NCBI RefSeq assembly: GCF_003205615.1
Contig: NZ_PYBV01000046.1
Coordinates: forward strand, 1 to 64,000
DNA: 64,000 nt
Direction: 5' to 3'
Source of the DNA: Micromonospora arborensis
Lineage (GTDB): Bacteria; Actinomycetota; Actinomycetes; Mycobacteriales; Micromonosporaceae
The position numbers and the translations under genes are program-made. The notes beneath the pieces are model-generated. The model did no database searches. It saw only the letters and a program-made list of their open reading frames with translations, and had not been told where the DNA came from. This document shows, piece after piece, positions 44,268-53,449 of this stretch (the stretch's first letter is position 1; each line of letters opens with the position of its first letter).

Positions 44268-44717
44268 ATGTTCCGTACGGCTCGACCCGCTGACTTCGGG
44301 CAGATCATGCGTCTCTACCGGCAGCTGAACCCGGACGATCCGGTGCTGGAGGACGGGTCTGACGCAGCGGCTTTCCAGCAGATCCTCGGCACTCCAGGGC
44401 TGCGTCTCTTCGTCCTCGAACTGGATGGGGTTGTCGTCGCCACGACGTACCTCAACGTGATCCCCAATCTCAGCCGGTCGGCATCGCCCTACGCCGTCAT
44501 CGAGAACGTCGTCGTCGAGGAGTCGCGCCGAGGCACCGGTCTGGGTCGCCGGATCATGGCCGACACGCTCCAGGCAGCATGGGATGCGGGCTGCTACAAG
44601 GCGATGCTGATGACGGGCTCACGCACTCCCGCGACCCACGCCTTCTACCGCGCCTGCGGGTTCGCGCCCGACGTCAAGACCGCGTATCTCGCCCGACCAC
44701 CGGCGCCCCAGCGCTAG
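44268..44717 (+). CDS. GNAT family N-acetyltransferase
   Basis: A 149-residue acetyl-CoA-dependent acetyltransferase. The acetyl-CoA loop is RRGTGLGRRI in motif A, preceded by YAVIENVVVEES; motif B is CYKAMLMTGSRTPATHAFYRACGF. Substrate is unknown. ATG 44268 is 6 bases after a TACTCT box, so leaderless translation is likely. Its 3' end overlaps the convergent epimerase gene by 44 bp. Confidence 0.9.
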   Translation: MFRTARPADFGQIMRLYRQLNPDDPVLEDGSDAAAFQQILGTPGLRLFVLELDGVVVATTYLNVIPNLSRSASPYAVIENVVVEESRRGTGLGRRIMADTLQAAWDAGCYKAMLMTGSRTPATHAFYRACGFAPDVKTAYLARPPAPQR

Positions 44718-45627
44718 GTGCGGCGGGGAAGGTCTCGCGCACCGCCGGGTCCAGCGACCGGCCGGTCGTCGGCTCGATGAACAGCTCGGCGAGCAGGAGG
44801 TCGGCGAGGTGGTTGAGGTTGATGCCCGATTCCTTGCCGCCGAGGGCCTGCATCGCGCCGCCGAGTCGCAGGGCGGCCTTCGCCGCGCCGGACGGCAGAC
44901 GGGCGACGCGGCGGCGTCGGCCGACCGCCTCGGTGATGCGCCCCAGCATGTCGTCCCAGGTGAGGTTCTCGTCGGCGACCGGGATGTCCGCGCCGCTGGC
45001 CTGCTCCAGGGCGTCCACCGCGACCTCGGCGACACTGCGGGCCGACGCGGCGGCGCTCCCGCCGGTCGGGGCGACCAGAGGGGTACGCGAGCGCGCCCAC
45101 CGGTCCAGCGGCCCGGCCCAGTTCGGCAGCCGGTCACCGGCCCGGCCGAACACGAAGGGCAGTTCGAGTACGGCGACCGGCAGGCCCGTCCCGGCCGCCG
45201 CTCGTCCCTCCCGGGCCTGCTCGACCCGGCACCGGATGTACGTGTGCCGTTCAGCGAGCCGCCACTTCGGACGCAGCCGGTCGAAGTGGGTGTAATACGA
45301 GCCCATCACGACACCGCGGGTGAGACCCTCCAAGCGGGCGGCCGTGAACAGGCGCACCACCGGCTCGACGTTGTCGCGGCGAAATTGCGGATAGATCGGC
45401 TTGGGCAGTGGCCGCTGCTCGTCGGTGCGGGTGGCGTACACGACGCCGTCGTGACCGGCGAGCAGCGGCCGTAGTTCGTCGACCGAGGCGGACTCGACAT
45501 CCGCCAGGTGGTCGACACCCGGGCGGGCCGTCCGTGCGACTGTGGTCGCGGCGTGGCCGCGCTCGCGAAGCACGTCCACGACGTGAGCGCCGATCAGGCC
45601 ACTGCCACCCACCACGAGAATTCGCAC
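44674..45627 (-). CDS. NAD-dependent epimerase/dehydratase-like protein
   Basis: A 317-residue extended-SDR-type protein. It opens with a Rossmann glycine motif (RILVVGGSGLIGAHVVDVL) at GTG 45627. The usual catalytic Y-x3-K is replaced by a less clear GSYYTHFDRLRPKW region, so the reaction is uncertain. The C-terminal half (TWDDMLGRITEAVGRRRRVARLP) is the substrate domain. Atypical members of this family act as NADP-sensing or reductase proteins. Confidence 0.8.
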   Translation of the reverse strand: MRILVVGGSGLIGAHVVDVLRERGHAATTVARTARPGVDHLADVESASVDELRPLLAGHDGVVYATRTDEQRPLPKPIYPQFRRDNVEPVVRLFTAARLEGLTRGVVMGSYYTHFDRLRPKWRLAERHTYIRCRVEQAREGRAAAGTGLPVAVLELPFVFGRAGDRLPNWAGPLDRWARSRTPLVAPTGGSAAASARSVAEVAVDALEQASGADIPVADENLTWDDMLGRITEAVGRRRRVARLPSGAAKAALRLGGAMQALGGKESGINLNHLADLLLAELFIEPTTGRSLDPAVRETFPAAPSAGAPVVGRDTRS

Positions 45628-45788
45628 GCTGCATCGTCCACTCTGGGACCGGCTGGTTGTCAAGCCACGGGCGCCGCGACCGACCGGGCGTCGGTCACTG
45701 GCGGTCGGAGTCACAACCCGATATTGAGTTCGGGCAGGACAGCCCGGCGCACCGATCGGGGAGCGCTGGCGGCGAATTCGTCCCGCCG

Positions 45789-46274
45789 TCAGCGCTTCAT
45801 CGGCGCCGGGTGCCGGGCCAGCAGCCGGGCGGCGACCTCGTGCAGGACCGCCAGTTCGGCGGCGGGGACCTCGGCGAAGAACGCGGCCTCGGCCTCGTCG
45901 AGCAGGGCGGCGCCGTCGCGTAGCACCTGCCAGCCGGCGTCGGTCAGCGCGACGACGTGCCGGCGCCGGTCCTGGGGATTGCGCCGACGCTCGGCCAGCC
46001 CCTGCTTCTCGAGCTCGTCGATGACGCCGACCAGCACGTTGGGGTCGATGCCGAGCAGCCGGCTGACGTCCTGCTGCGACAGTGTGTCGTCGGCGGCCAG
46101 GGTGGCCAGCACGTTGAAGTGCCGGGGCCGTACGCCCAGGGGTTCGAGGGCTCGCTCGGCGGTGACCATCGCCAGCTCGCCCAGCTTGATCAACCGGAAA
46201 CCCGTCCGGCCGGACATCGCCGAGCCCGGGCTGGTCGTACCCGTGGGTTGCTGTTCACCGTTCCGTCGCGCCAT
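45789..46274 (-). CDS. MarR family transcriptional regulator
   Basis: A 161-residue winged-helix regulator with the MarR pattern: GVRPRHFNVLATLAADDTLSQQDVSRLLGIDPNVLVGVIDELEKQGLAERRRNP then DRRRHVVALTDAGWQVL. It is divergent from an MMPL pump, and a 15-bp dyad (46325-46339) lies between them, so it probably represses the pump until a ligand binds. ATG 46274 is 6 bases after a TAAGCT box on the minus strand, indicating a leaderless mRNA. Confidence 0.93.
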   Translation of the reverse strand: MARRNGEQQPTGTTSPGSAMSGRTGFRLIKLGELAMVTAERALEPLGVRPRHFNVLATLAADDTLSQQDVSRLLGIDPNVLVGVIDELEKQGLAERRRNPQDRRRHVVALTDAGWQVLRDGAALLDEAEAAFFAEVPAAELAVLHEVAARLLARHPAPMKR

Positions 46275-46324
46275 GCGCCCAGCTTAGGTCTTGGCAATAT
46301 CCGTAGGCCGTGCATATGATCCGC

Positions 46325-46339
46325 CATACCTATGGTATG
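46325..46339. promoter_or_regulatory. CATACC-TAT-GGTATG operator candidate
   Basis: A perfect 6-bp inverted repeat with a 3-base spacer in the 184-bp gap between the MarR gene and the MMPL pump gene. Size and position fit a MarR dimer site controlling both. Confidence 0.65.
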
Positions 46340-46458
46340 CAGAACGTACGCATGGCGTGAAGGACGCATGGTCTGAAGCAAGGGTTCCGGCTCGGCGACG
46401 GCGGCACCGACGATCCCGCCGCCGAGTCCACCGACGTACCCGAGTAGGAGAGCGCCCC

Positions 46459-48744
46459 ATGTCCGCCCTGGACCCGTACCCCGCTCCGCCCGGGCGCCAC
46501 GACGCCTCGCGGCTGTACCGGCTCGGCCGCCTGCTGGCCGCCCGCCGGCGCACCGTACTCGTGCTGGCCGCGCTGGTCACCGTCCTCGCCGGCGTCTTCG
46601 GGGCCGGCGCGATGAACGCCCTGTCCCTGTCCCGCTTCGAGTCGCCCGGCGCCGAGTCCGTCCGCGCGGACGCACTGCTGCACGAGCGGTTCGGCACCGG
46701 CAGCCCCAACCTGCTGCTGCTCGTCACCGCGAAGGCCGGCACCGTCGACAGCCCGGAGGTCGCCGAGGCCGGTCGGGCGCTGACCACGGAACTCAGCGGG
46801 CAGGCCGAGGTCGCCGACGCCGGCTCCTACTGGACGTACGACTCCAGCCCGGCGCTGCGCAGCAAGGACGGCACCCGGGCGTTGGTGGTGGCCTGGCTGC
46901 CGGGCTCGGCGACCGAGGCGCGTGAGGCGCTGGCCGACCTGTCGCCGCGCTTCACCCGTGACAGCGGTCCGATCACGGTGGCCGTCGGCGGGCAGGACGA
47001 GGTGTTCCGTCAGGTCGCCACCCAGGCCCGGATGGACTTCATCCGCGCCGAGGTCGTCGTCCTGCCGGTGGTGTTCCTGCTGCTGCTCTGGGTCTACCGC
47101 CGGCTGTCCGCGGCGCTGCTCACCATCGGGGTCGGGCTGTTCGCGATGCTCACCACCCTCGCCCTGCTCCGGGTGATCACCCTGTTCACCGAGGTGTCCA
47201 CGTTCGCCGCGAACCTGACCCTGGTCCTCGGCCTCGGTCTCGGCATCGACTACAGCCTGTTCGTCATCTTCCGGTTCCGCGAGGAACTCGCCCGCGGCCG
47301 GGACGCCGCCTCGGCGGCGGCCAGTGCGACCCAGACCGCAGGCCGGACGGTCGTGTTCAGCGGCGTCACCGTCGCGGCCTCGCTGGCGATACTGCTCGCC
47401 CTGCCGTTCCCGTTCCTGCGCTCCTTCGCGTACGCCGGGGTCCTGGTCGTGGCCACCTCGGTGCTCGGCGCGGTGATCGTGCTTCCCGCGGCGCTGGCCG
47501 GCCTCGGGGCCCGGGTGGCCCGGCGCGGTGTCACGGCGACCCCCGACCTGGAGCGCGGCCGTTGGTACCGCCTCGCCCTCGGCGTCATGCGCCGGCCGCT
47601 GCTGATCGGCGGCGCCGCGGTGGTGATCCTGCTGCTGCTCGGCGCGCCCTTCCTCGGCGTCCGCTTCGGGCTGCCCGACGAGCGGATCCTGCCCGCCGAC
47701 GCGACCAGTCGCCTGGTGCAGGAACACATCCGCGCCGACTTCGCCGTCGAGCAGAGCGACGCGATCCAGGTCGTCGCCGCGGGTCTGGCCGACCCGGCGA
47801 CGCGCGAGGCCGACGTCGCCAGCTACGCCGCCGCGCTGTCCCGGCTGCCCGGGGTGTTCCAGGTGGACTCCCGCGCCGGCTCGTTCAGCGGGGGCGAGCA
47901 GGTCCGCCCGCCGACCGACCGGTTCGACGCCGAGCGCGGCACCTGGCTGTCGGTCATCCCGACCACGGCCGCCCTCGACGGGGACGTGCCGGCCCTGGTG
48001 GGCTCCGTACGGGCCGTCGAGGCACCCTTCCCGGTCCTGGTGGGCGGGTTCCCCGCCGACATGACGGACTTCCGCGACCGGTTGCTGAACCGGCTGCCGC
48101 TGGTCATCGTGCTGGTGCTGGCCGTGACGTTCGTGATCCTGTTCCTGATGAGCGGCAGCCTGCTGGTTCCGGTGAAGGCGACCGTCCTCAACGTCCTGAG
48201 CCTGTCGGTGCTGTTCGGCGCGTTGGTCTGGGTCTTCCAGGACGGGCACGGGGCGGGACTGATCGGGTTCACCGCCACCGGCCGGATGGAACCCAGCATC
48301 CCGATCCTGATGTTCTGCGTCGCGTACGGCCTGTCCATGGACTACGAGGTCTTCATGATCTCCCGGATCCGGGAGGAGTACGACCGCACCGGCGACCTGG
48401 TCCGCTCGGTGGCCACCGGTATCCAGCGCGGCGGGCCCCTGATCACCGCCGCCGCCGGGATCATGGCGTTGACCTTCGCCGCGTACGCGACCGGCCGGGT
48501 CGGGTTCCTGCAGATGCTCGGGGTCAGCATGGCGCTGGCCGTGCTCGTCGACGCGACCCTGATCCGGGCCGTGCTGATGCCCGCGTTCATGCGGCTGGCC
48601 GGCACCGCCAACTGGTGGGCACCCGGTCCGCTGCGCCGGCTGCACCGCCGCATCGGCCTCAGTGAGTCCGAACCGGCCGCCGTACCGGCCGCACCCCCGG
48701 AGCCGATGGCGCAACTGAACCCGGCGGCGCGTGTCGGCGAGTGA
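46459..48744 (+). CDS. MMPL family RND-type transporter
   Basis: A 761-residue membrane transporter with two repeats, each an N-terminal membrane helix, a large extracytoplasmic loop and five clustered helices. Family motifs are present: LGLGIDYSLFVIFRFREE in the first half and YGLSMDYEVFMISRIREEYDRTGD in the second, containing the Asp-Tyr pairs needed for proton transfer. MMPL proteins export lipids or drugs. ATG 46459 follows AGGAGAGC; the open frame extends upstream to 46291 but through the operator region. Likely regulated by the divergent MarR protein. Confidence 0.95.
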   Translation: MSALDPYPAPPGRHDASRLYRLGRLLAARRRTVLVLAALVTVLAGVFGAGAMNALSLSRFESPGAESVRADALLHERFGTGSPNLLLLVTAKAGTVDSPEVAEAGRALTTELSGQAEVADAGSYWTYDSSPALRSKDGTRALVVAWLPGSATEAREALADLSPRFTRDSGPITVAVGGQDEVFRQVATQARMDFIRAEVVVLPVVFLLLLWVYRRLSAALLTIGVGLFAMLTTLALLRVITLFTEVSTFAANLTLVLGLGLGIDYSLFVIFRFREELARGRDAASAAASATQTAGRTVVFSGVTVAASLAILLALPFPFLRSFAYAGVLVVATSVLGAVIVLPAALAGLGARVARRGVTATPDLERGRWYRLALGVMRRPLLIGGAAVVILLLLGAPFLGVRFGLPDERILPADATSRLVQEHIRADFAVEQSDAIQVVAAGLADPATREADVASYAAALSRLPGVFQVDSRAGSFSGGEQVRPPTDRFDAERGTWLSVIPTTAALDGDVPALVGSVRAVEAPFPVLVGGFPADMTDFRDRLLNRLPLVIVLVLAVTFVILFLMSGSLLVPVKATVLNVLSLSVLFGALVWVFQDGHGAGLIGFTATGRMEPSIPILMFCVAYGLSMDYEVFMISRIREEYDRTGDLVRSVATGIQRGGPLITAAAGIMALTFAAYATGRVGFLQMLGVSMALAVLVDATLIRAVLMPAFMRLAGTANWWAPGPLRRLHRRIGLSESEPAAVPAAPPEPMAQLNPAARVGE

Positions 48745-48797
48745 GCGTCCCGCCGGTCGGGGCCCACGGTGGCTGGCTGGCTCTGTAGGTTGTCGAG

Positions 48798-48974
48798 GTG
48801 GATGATGCCGAACTACTTGAGCTGTGCTGTTCGGTGCATCGCCCACTGAGCTGCTGCGTCGCTGGTTGGCCGCCGGCTGGCTGGCATGGCATGGGCGGCG
48901 ACCACCGGGCAGACTCGACGCCGTGTCGGCAAGGCGAGCTTCCTCGGCGGGTGCGGGGAAACGACATCCCGTGA
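48798..48974 (+). CDS. Possible small ORF coupled to the histidine kinase
   Basis: A 58-residue reading frame begins at GTG 48798, exactly 6 bases after a TAGGTT -10-like box, and stops at TGA 48972, overlapping GTG 48971 of the kinase by 4 bases. It is rich in Cys, Trp and Gly (ELLELCCSVHRP, SCCVAGWPPAGWHG) and matches no family I know. It may be a leader peptide giving translational coupling, or chance. Confidence 0.35.
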   Translation: MDDAELLELCCSVHRPLSCCVAGWPPAGWHGMGGDHRADSTPCRQGELPRRVRGNDIP

Positions 48975-50167
48975 CGTCGGGCCGGCGGTGGGAGCAGGTG
49001 GGGCGCAGCGGGGTCTACCTGCTGGGCTCATTGGTCTCCGGGGTTGCCACGGTGCTCGCGTTGCCGCTGCTGTGCATCCTGCGGCTCGCCCGGTTCTGGG
49101 CGAACTGGCACCGTGAGCGTGCCAGCAGGCTACTCGGTGCGGCGTCGGCGTCGCGTCCTGTTCGGCGCGCGACGGGACGTCGGGCATGGGCCGGTCCGGT
49201 CACGGTCCGCACATCTCGCGCGCTGCTCTGGCTGCCGGTGAACGCGATGACCGGTGTGGTGTTCGGCCTGCCCGCCCTGCTGTGCGTGGGTAACGTCGTC
49301 CTCGCTGTGATCGCCACGCCACTGTGGTGGGCGTTCGGGCTGGAGGATCGGCCACGGCTGTTCATCGACGTTCCGGTGACGGGCTGGGCGACAGCTCTCA
49401 CCCTCGGTCCACTACAGATCCTCCTGCTTACCGCGCTGGCGTACGTGGCTTTCCCGCCGCTGGCTCGCGCGCACGCGCGGATCTGCCTGGCGGTGCTGTC
49501 GGACTCGACGGAGGAACAGCTCGCCGAGCGGGTTGCCGTGTTGACTCGCACCCGCGCCGACGTGCTCGACGCGCACGGCGCGGAGCTGCGCCGGATCGAA
49601 CGCGATCTGCACGACGGCACCCAGGCCCGGCTGGTGGCCATCGCGATGCGGCTGGCCGTGGCCCGGCAGGCGTTCTCCGACAATCCGCGGGACGAGCGGT
49701 TGGTGGAAGAACTCCTTCGGGACGCACACGAAGGAACCGAAGAGGCGATGACCGAACTGCGCGGGGTGATCCGATCCGTCTATCCGCCGATTCTCGCCGA
49801 CCGGGGTCTGGACGGTGCCCTGACGGCCGTGACCACCGGCTGCGGGGTGCCGACGCGGCTGGACGTCGGCGACCTCGATCGGGTGCCGCCCGCCGTGGAG
49901 GCCGTCGTCTACTTCGCCGTCGCCGAGACACTCACCAACGTCACCAGACACAGCCGAGCGACCGCGGCCGGCGTACGGGTCAGCCGCACGGCGGACCGGT
50001 TGTCAGTGTTGGTCACCGACAACGGTACCGGCGGCGCCGACGATCGGCGGGGCACCGGCATAGCCGGCATCCGTCGTCGGGTACTCGCCCTCGACGGCAC
50101 TCTCGAAGTCGACAGCCCGGCCGGCGGGCCGACGGCCATCACCGTGGAGCTGCCGTGCGGGTGGTGA
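48971..50167 (+). CDS. Sensor histidine kinase (HisKA_3/NarL-partner type)
   Basis: A 398-residue kinase. The N-terminal half has four hydrophobic segments, two of them closely spaced (SGVYLLGSLVSGVATVLALPL, MTGVVFGLPALLCVGNVVLAV, TALTLGPLQILLLTALAYVAF) with little extracytoplasmic domain, so it may sense membrane events. The phosphorylated His is H214 in RRIERDLHDGTQARL. The ATPase domain has AVAETLTNVTRHSRAT and VTDNGTGG, then GTGIAGIRRRV. GTG 48971 is chosen for the GGGGAA site and the GTGA overlap with a small upstream frame; GTG 48923 is possible. It overlaps the response regulator by 13 bp. Confidence 0.92.
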   Translation: MTSGRRWEQVGRSGVYLLGSLVSGVATVLALPLLCILRLARFWANWHRERASRLLGAASASRPVRRATGRRAWAGPVTVRTSRALLWLPVNAMTGVVFGLPALLCVGNVVLAVIATPLWWAFGLEDRPRLFIDVPVTGWATALTLGPLQILLLTALAYVAFPPLARAHARICLAVLSDSTEEQLAERVAVLTRTRADVLDAHGAELRRIERDLHDGTQARLVAIAMRLAVARQAFSDNPRDERLVEELLRDAHEGTEEAMTELRGVIRSVYPPILADRGLDGALTAVTTGCGVPTRLDVGDLDRVPPAVEAVVYFAVAETLTNVTRHSRATAAGVRVSRTADRLSVLVTDNGTGGADDRRGTGIAGIRRRVLALDGTLEVDSPAGGPTAITVELPCGW

Positions 50168-50805
50168 TCGCCGAAGACAACGTGCTGCTGTCCACCGGAC
50201 TGGAACTGCTGTTGGGGCGCGCGGGCTTCCAGATCGTCGCCATCGCCGATGACGCGGTGGGTTTTCTCGCCGCCGTGCGACAGCACCGACCCGACGTTAC
50301 GATCGTCGATGTCCGGCTGCCGCCGTCGTTTCGCGACGAAGGAATCCGAGCAGCCCTGCAGGCCCGCCGGGAGCACCCCGGTCTGCCGGTCCTGGTGCTG
50401 TCGCAATACGTCGAGCAGCAGTACGCCGCCGAGCTGCTCTCCAGCACCGGCGGCGGCGTCGGCTATCTCCTGAAGGACCGGGTCAGCCGGGTGGACGAGT
50501 TCGTCGACGCCCTGCGTCGCGTCGCCGCCGGTGGTACCGCAATGGACCCCGATGTCATCGCGCAACTCGTCCAACGCGCCGGCGACCCGATCGCCGCCCT
50601 CACTCCCCGCGAACACGAGGTGCTCGCGTTGATGGCACAGGGGCACGACAACAACGCCATCGCTGCGCAGCTGGTCATCACCGACAATGGTGTCCACAAG
50701 CACATCGGCAACATCTTCGCCAAGCTCGGCCTAGCGGTGACCGACAGCGGCCATCGCCGCGTACTCGCCGTCCTCGCCTACCTCAACGCCGCGCGGGCCA
50801 CCTGA
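50155..50805 (+). CDS. LuxR/NarL family response regulator
   Basis: A 216-residue response regulator overlapping its kinase. The receiver domain carries IAEDN at the N-terminus, the phosphorylated Asp in TIVDVRLPP (D52), and the Lys in YLLKDRV. The C-terminal helix-turn-helix is LTPREHEVLALMAQGHDNNAIAAQL then VHKHIGNIFAKLGL. The neighbouring ABC exporter on the opposite strand, whose end is 34 bp away, is the likely target, as in other two-component/FtsX-type exporter loci. Confidence 0.95.
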   Translation: MRVVIAEDNVLLSTGLELLLGRAGFQIVAIADDAVGFLAAVRQHRPDVTIVDVRLPPSFRDEGIRAALQARREHPGLPVLVLSQYVEQQYAAELLSSTGGGVGYLLKDRVSRVDEFVDALRRVAAGGTAMDPDVIAQLVQRAGDPIAALTPREHEVLALMAQGHDNNAIAAQLVITDNGVHKHIGNIFAKLGLAVTDSGHRRVLAVLAYLNAARAT

Positions 50806-50839
50806 ACGGTCGCTGATCTGGTCCGGTCTTCGTCGTTGG

Positions 50840-53449
50840 TCACTCGCGCCCGCCGATCGCGTCCACCGGCGCGGGTCGCAACGCGTACCGGGTGGCCATC
50901 CTGATCGCGCCCCAGGAGAGTGCGATGGTGAGCGCCGCGATCGCGATGAGCCCGGTGAGGGAAATGCTGGGAACGGGCGACTTCGTCAGTCCGAGGCTGA
51001 TGCCGATCAGCGGCGGGACCGTTGCCAGCAGACCGAACAGCAGCGCCGAGGAGACGACGATCCTGGCCTCGCCGTTCATCATCGCGCGGAGCTGGTCTCG
51101 GCTGCCGCCGATGAGTTGCAGCATCGCGAACTCGCGAACCCGCGCTGTCGTGGCCATCACGAGGGTGTTCACCACGGCAATGGCGATGTAGCCGAGCAGT
51201 ACGGTCTGGAACAGCAGGTTCAGCGCCCAGTCACCCGAGCCGCCGGGCCCAGGGGTGGCCAGGAACGTCTGCCGGTCGCCGACCTGAACTGTCGGGTAGC
51301 GCTCGACGGCGCCACGCAGCGCGGCGGTGAGTGCCTCTGGGTCGGTCCCGTCCACCGATCTGATCAGCACCGCGGTGTCCGTTCGAGCGGTGGTGTGGGC
51401 GACGACGAGGTCGTTGGGCAGGGTGACATCCCCGAAACCCAGGCTGTTCTCGTAGATCGCCGCCACCCGTGGCTTGACCAGCGTGCCGTCACCGAGCCGG
51501 AGCTCGATCGTCCCGCCGATCTTCGCGCCGACGGTCTGCGCGACGATCCGGCTCAGCGCCACCGCCTCGCCCCTAAGTTCCGCTATGTCACCCTGGTCCA
51601 CCGCGAGATCCATGGTTTCGGAGAGCCGAACGGGCGCCACACCCTGGGCGGCGAACACCTTGGTCGCGGTGCTGTCCTCGGACGGAAAGGTCAACAGCAC
51701 CTGCATCCGTGCCACCGGCGTCGCCGTGGCGACGCCGGGCAGGCCGCGCACGGCGTCCATGACCTCCGGAGACACCCCGGCGCCGGACGACGCGGTCAGC
51801 ACGTGGTCGGCACGCAGGCCGTCCTCGAGTTGGTGCTGCGCCCCCGCGATCGCCGTGGAGGCGCCGAACACCTGCACGGCGGCCAGGGTCACGCCCATGG
51901 CCAGCGGTACGGTGGCCGAACTCAGCCGCTGCGAGTTGGCCCGCGCGTTGGCCAGGGCGAGGAAGCCGCTGGCCGTGGACTGCCGGTTCACGAGCGAGCC
52001 GAACAGCACGATGGCGCCCTGAAGCAGCAGGGGTCCGAGACACCCGAGCGCCACGACGAACAACAGGACCGCGCTCCCCGCGGTATCGGCGGCCGAGTCG
52101 CCCGGCGACGCGACGTTGCCCAGGGTCAGCAGCAGGCCGAGCGGGATGAGTAGGACGCCGATGGTCAGCCGGATCCAGCCGAGTTTCCTGGGCTCGACCG
52201 TGGCGTCTCCGAGCGCCTCGACCGGGCTGACCTTGGCCATTCGACGTGCGACCAGCCAGCCGGCAAGCCGGCCGCTGGTCATGCACAGCACCAGCGAAGC
52301 GAGGACGGGCAACAACCCCACCCGCATCTGGAAGTCCGGAGGCATCGCGTCCGCGAGGACGAACACGCCGCGCATGACGAACGCGAGTCCCACGCCAGGC
52401 AGTGCGCCGACCACGGCGCCCACCGACGACACGACTGTCATTTCGGCGCCGATCATCGAGCGGATCTGCTGGGGTGTCGCGCCGATGGCGCGCAACAGGG
52501 CCAGTTCTCGTCTGCGCTGGCGCACCGACAGGGCCAGGGTGCTCGCCACCACGAACACCACGATCAGCACCATGGTGCCGCCGAACGACGCCGCCGTCTC
52601 GACCACCAGGCTGCGGGCGTCGCCCACGTCCAGGAACTCCACGTCGCCGCGTCCGGCGCCGGTGTGGGCCACCACGCCCGGCACGGTGGCCGTGATGCGC
52701 TCGGCCAACTGCTGCGGTGTGACACCGGGCGCGGCGAGCACGCCGATGGCGTCCACCCGGTCCGGACGGCCGGACAGCGTGGTCGCCTGGTCGTCGGTGA
52801 CGAACACGGCGGACTGCCGGTCCAACCCGTCCCCCGGCGCGGTAGCGATGCCCACCACGCGGTAGGACGACGGGATCGAGCCGACCACCAGGCGCACCGT
52901 CGCGTCGAGCGACACGTGGGCGCGCGCGGCGAGGTCGGTGTCGAGCACGACTTCGTCGGGCGCGGCGGGCGCCCGGCCCTCACGGACCCGGAACGGCGCG
53001 AGCGCCGCAGTGGACCAGCCGTGCCCGAACACCGGGAAGCCGTCCGGGCCGGCCACCGCGTCGCCGTCCGAGGTCAGCACGCTGACCTCGACGTTGACGT
53101 CTCCGAGGGCCGAAGCAACACCGGGCACCGCGGCGACAGCGGCGACCTTGTCGGCGGGCAGGGTGACGCGCTCGCTGTAGCGGACCTCGGAGGTCTCGTC
53201 CAGCCAGTACGACTGCTGAGCGCCGAGGACCACCGCCGTTCCCGAGTAGCGCTCGGGGCTCACGCCGGTGCCAAGCCCGGACACCAGCAGCGTCCCGCAG
53301 GCGGTGATCACCGCTGAGCCCGCGGCGATCGCGACGAAGGAGCCGACGAAACCGCCCTTGCGCCCCTTGATCGTGCTCCATGCCAGCGACAGATCTTTGC
53401 GGTACGGCACCACGAGGCGGACCAACCGCCGAATGCGCCGGATCACCAC
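50840..53449 (-). CDS. FtsX-type ABC transporter permease
   Basis: An 869-residue permease of the MacB/FtsX superfamily. It has an N-terminal membrane helix, a large external domain (about residues 50-260), three helices, a second helix and external domain (about 480-710), and three more helices. Such permeases drive export of peptides or lipoproteins or remodel the cell wall rather than forming a classical channel. GTG 53449 or the adjacent GTG 53446 serves as start, the latter overlapping the ATPase stop (GTGA). It is co-transcribed with the ATPase. Confidence 0.93.
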   Translation of the reverse strand: MVIRRIRRLVRLVVPYRKDLSLAWSTIKGRKGGFVGSFVAIAAGSAVITACGTLLVSGLGTGVSPERYSGTAVVLGAQQSYWLDETSEVRYSERVTLPADKVAAVAAVPGVASALGDVNVEVSVLTSDGDAVAGPDGFPVFGHGWSTAALAPFRVREGRAPAAPDEVVLDTDLAARAHVSLDATVRLVVGSIPSSYRVVGIATAPGDGLDRQSAVFVTDDQATTLSGRPDRVDAIGVLAAPGVTPQQLAERITATVPGVVAHTGAGRGDVEFLDVGDARSLVVETAASFGGTMVLIVVFVVASTLALSVRQRRRELALLRAIGATPQQIRSMIGAEMTVVSSVGAVVGALPGVGLAFVMRGVFVLADAMPPDFQMRVGLLPVLASLVLCMTSGRLAGWLVARRMAKVSPVEALGDATVEPRKLGWIRLTIGVLLIPLGLLLTLGNVASPGDSAADTAGSAVLLFVVALGCLGPLLLQGAIVLFGSLVNRQSTASGFLALANARANSQRLSSATVPLAMGVTLAAVQVFGASTAIAGAQHQLEDGLRADHVLTASSGAGVSPEVMDAVRGLPGVATATPVARMQVLLTFPSEDSTATKVFAAQGVAPVRLSETMDLAVDQGDIAELRGEAVALSRIVAQTVGAKIGGTIELRLGDGTLVKPRVAAIYENSLGFGDVTLPNDLVVAHTTARTDTAVLIRSVDGTDPEALTAALRGAVERYPTVQVGDRQTFLATPGPGGSGDWALNLLFQTVLLGYIAIAVVNTLVMATTARVREFAMLQLIGGSRDQLRAMMNGEARIVVSSALLFGLLATVPPLIGISLGLTKSPVPSISLTGLIAIAALTIALSWGAIRMATRYALRPAPVDAIGGRE

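Noticed and set aside
46330-48846. An 838-residue Gln/His/Arg-rich minus-strand frame
   Set aside because: Antisense shadow of the MMPL gene.
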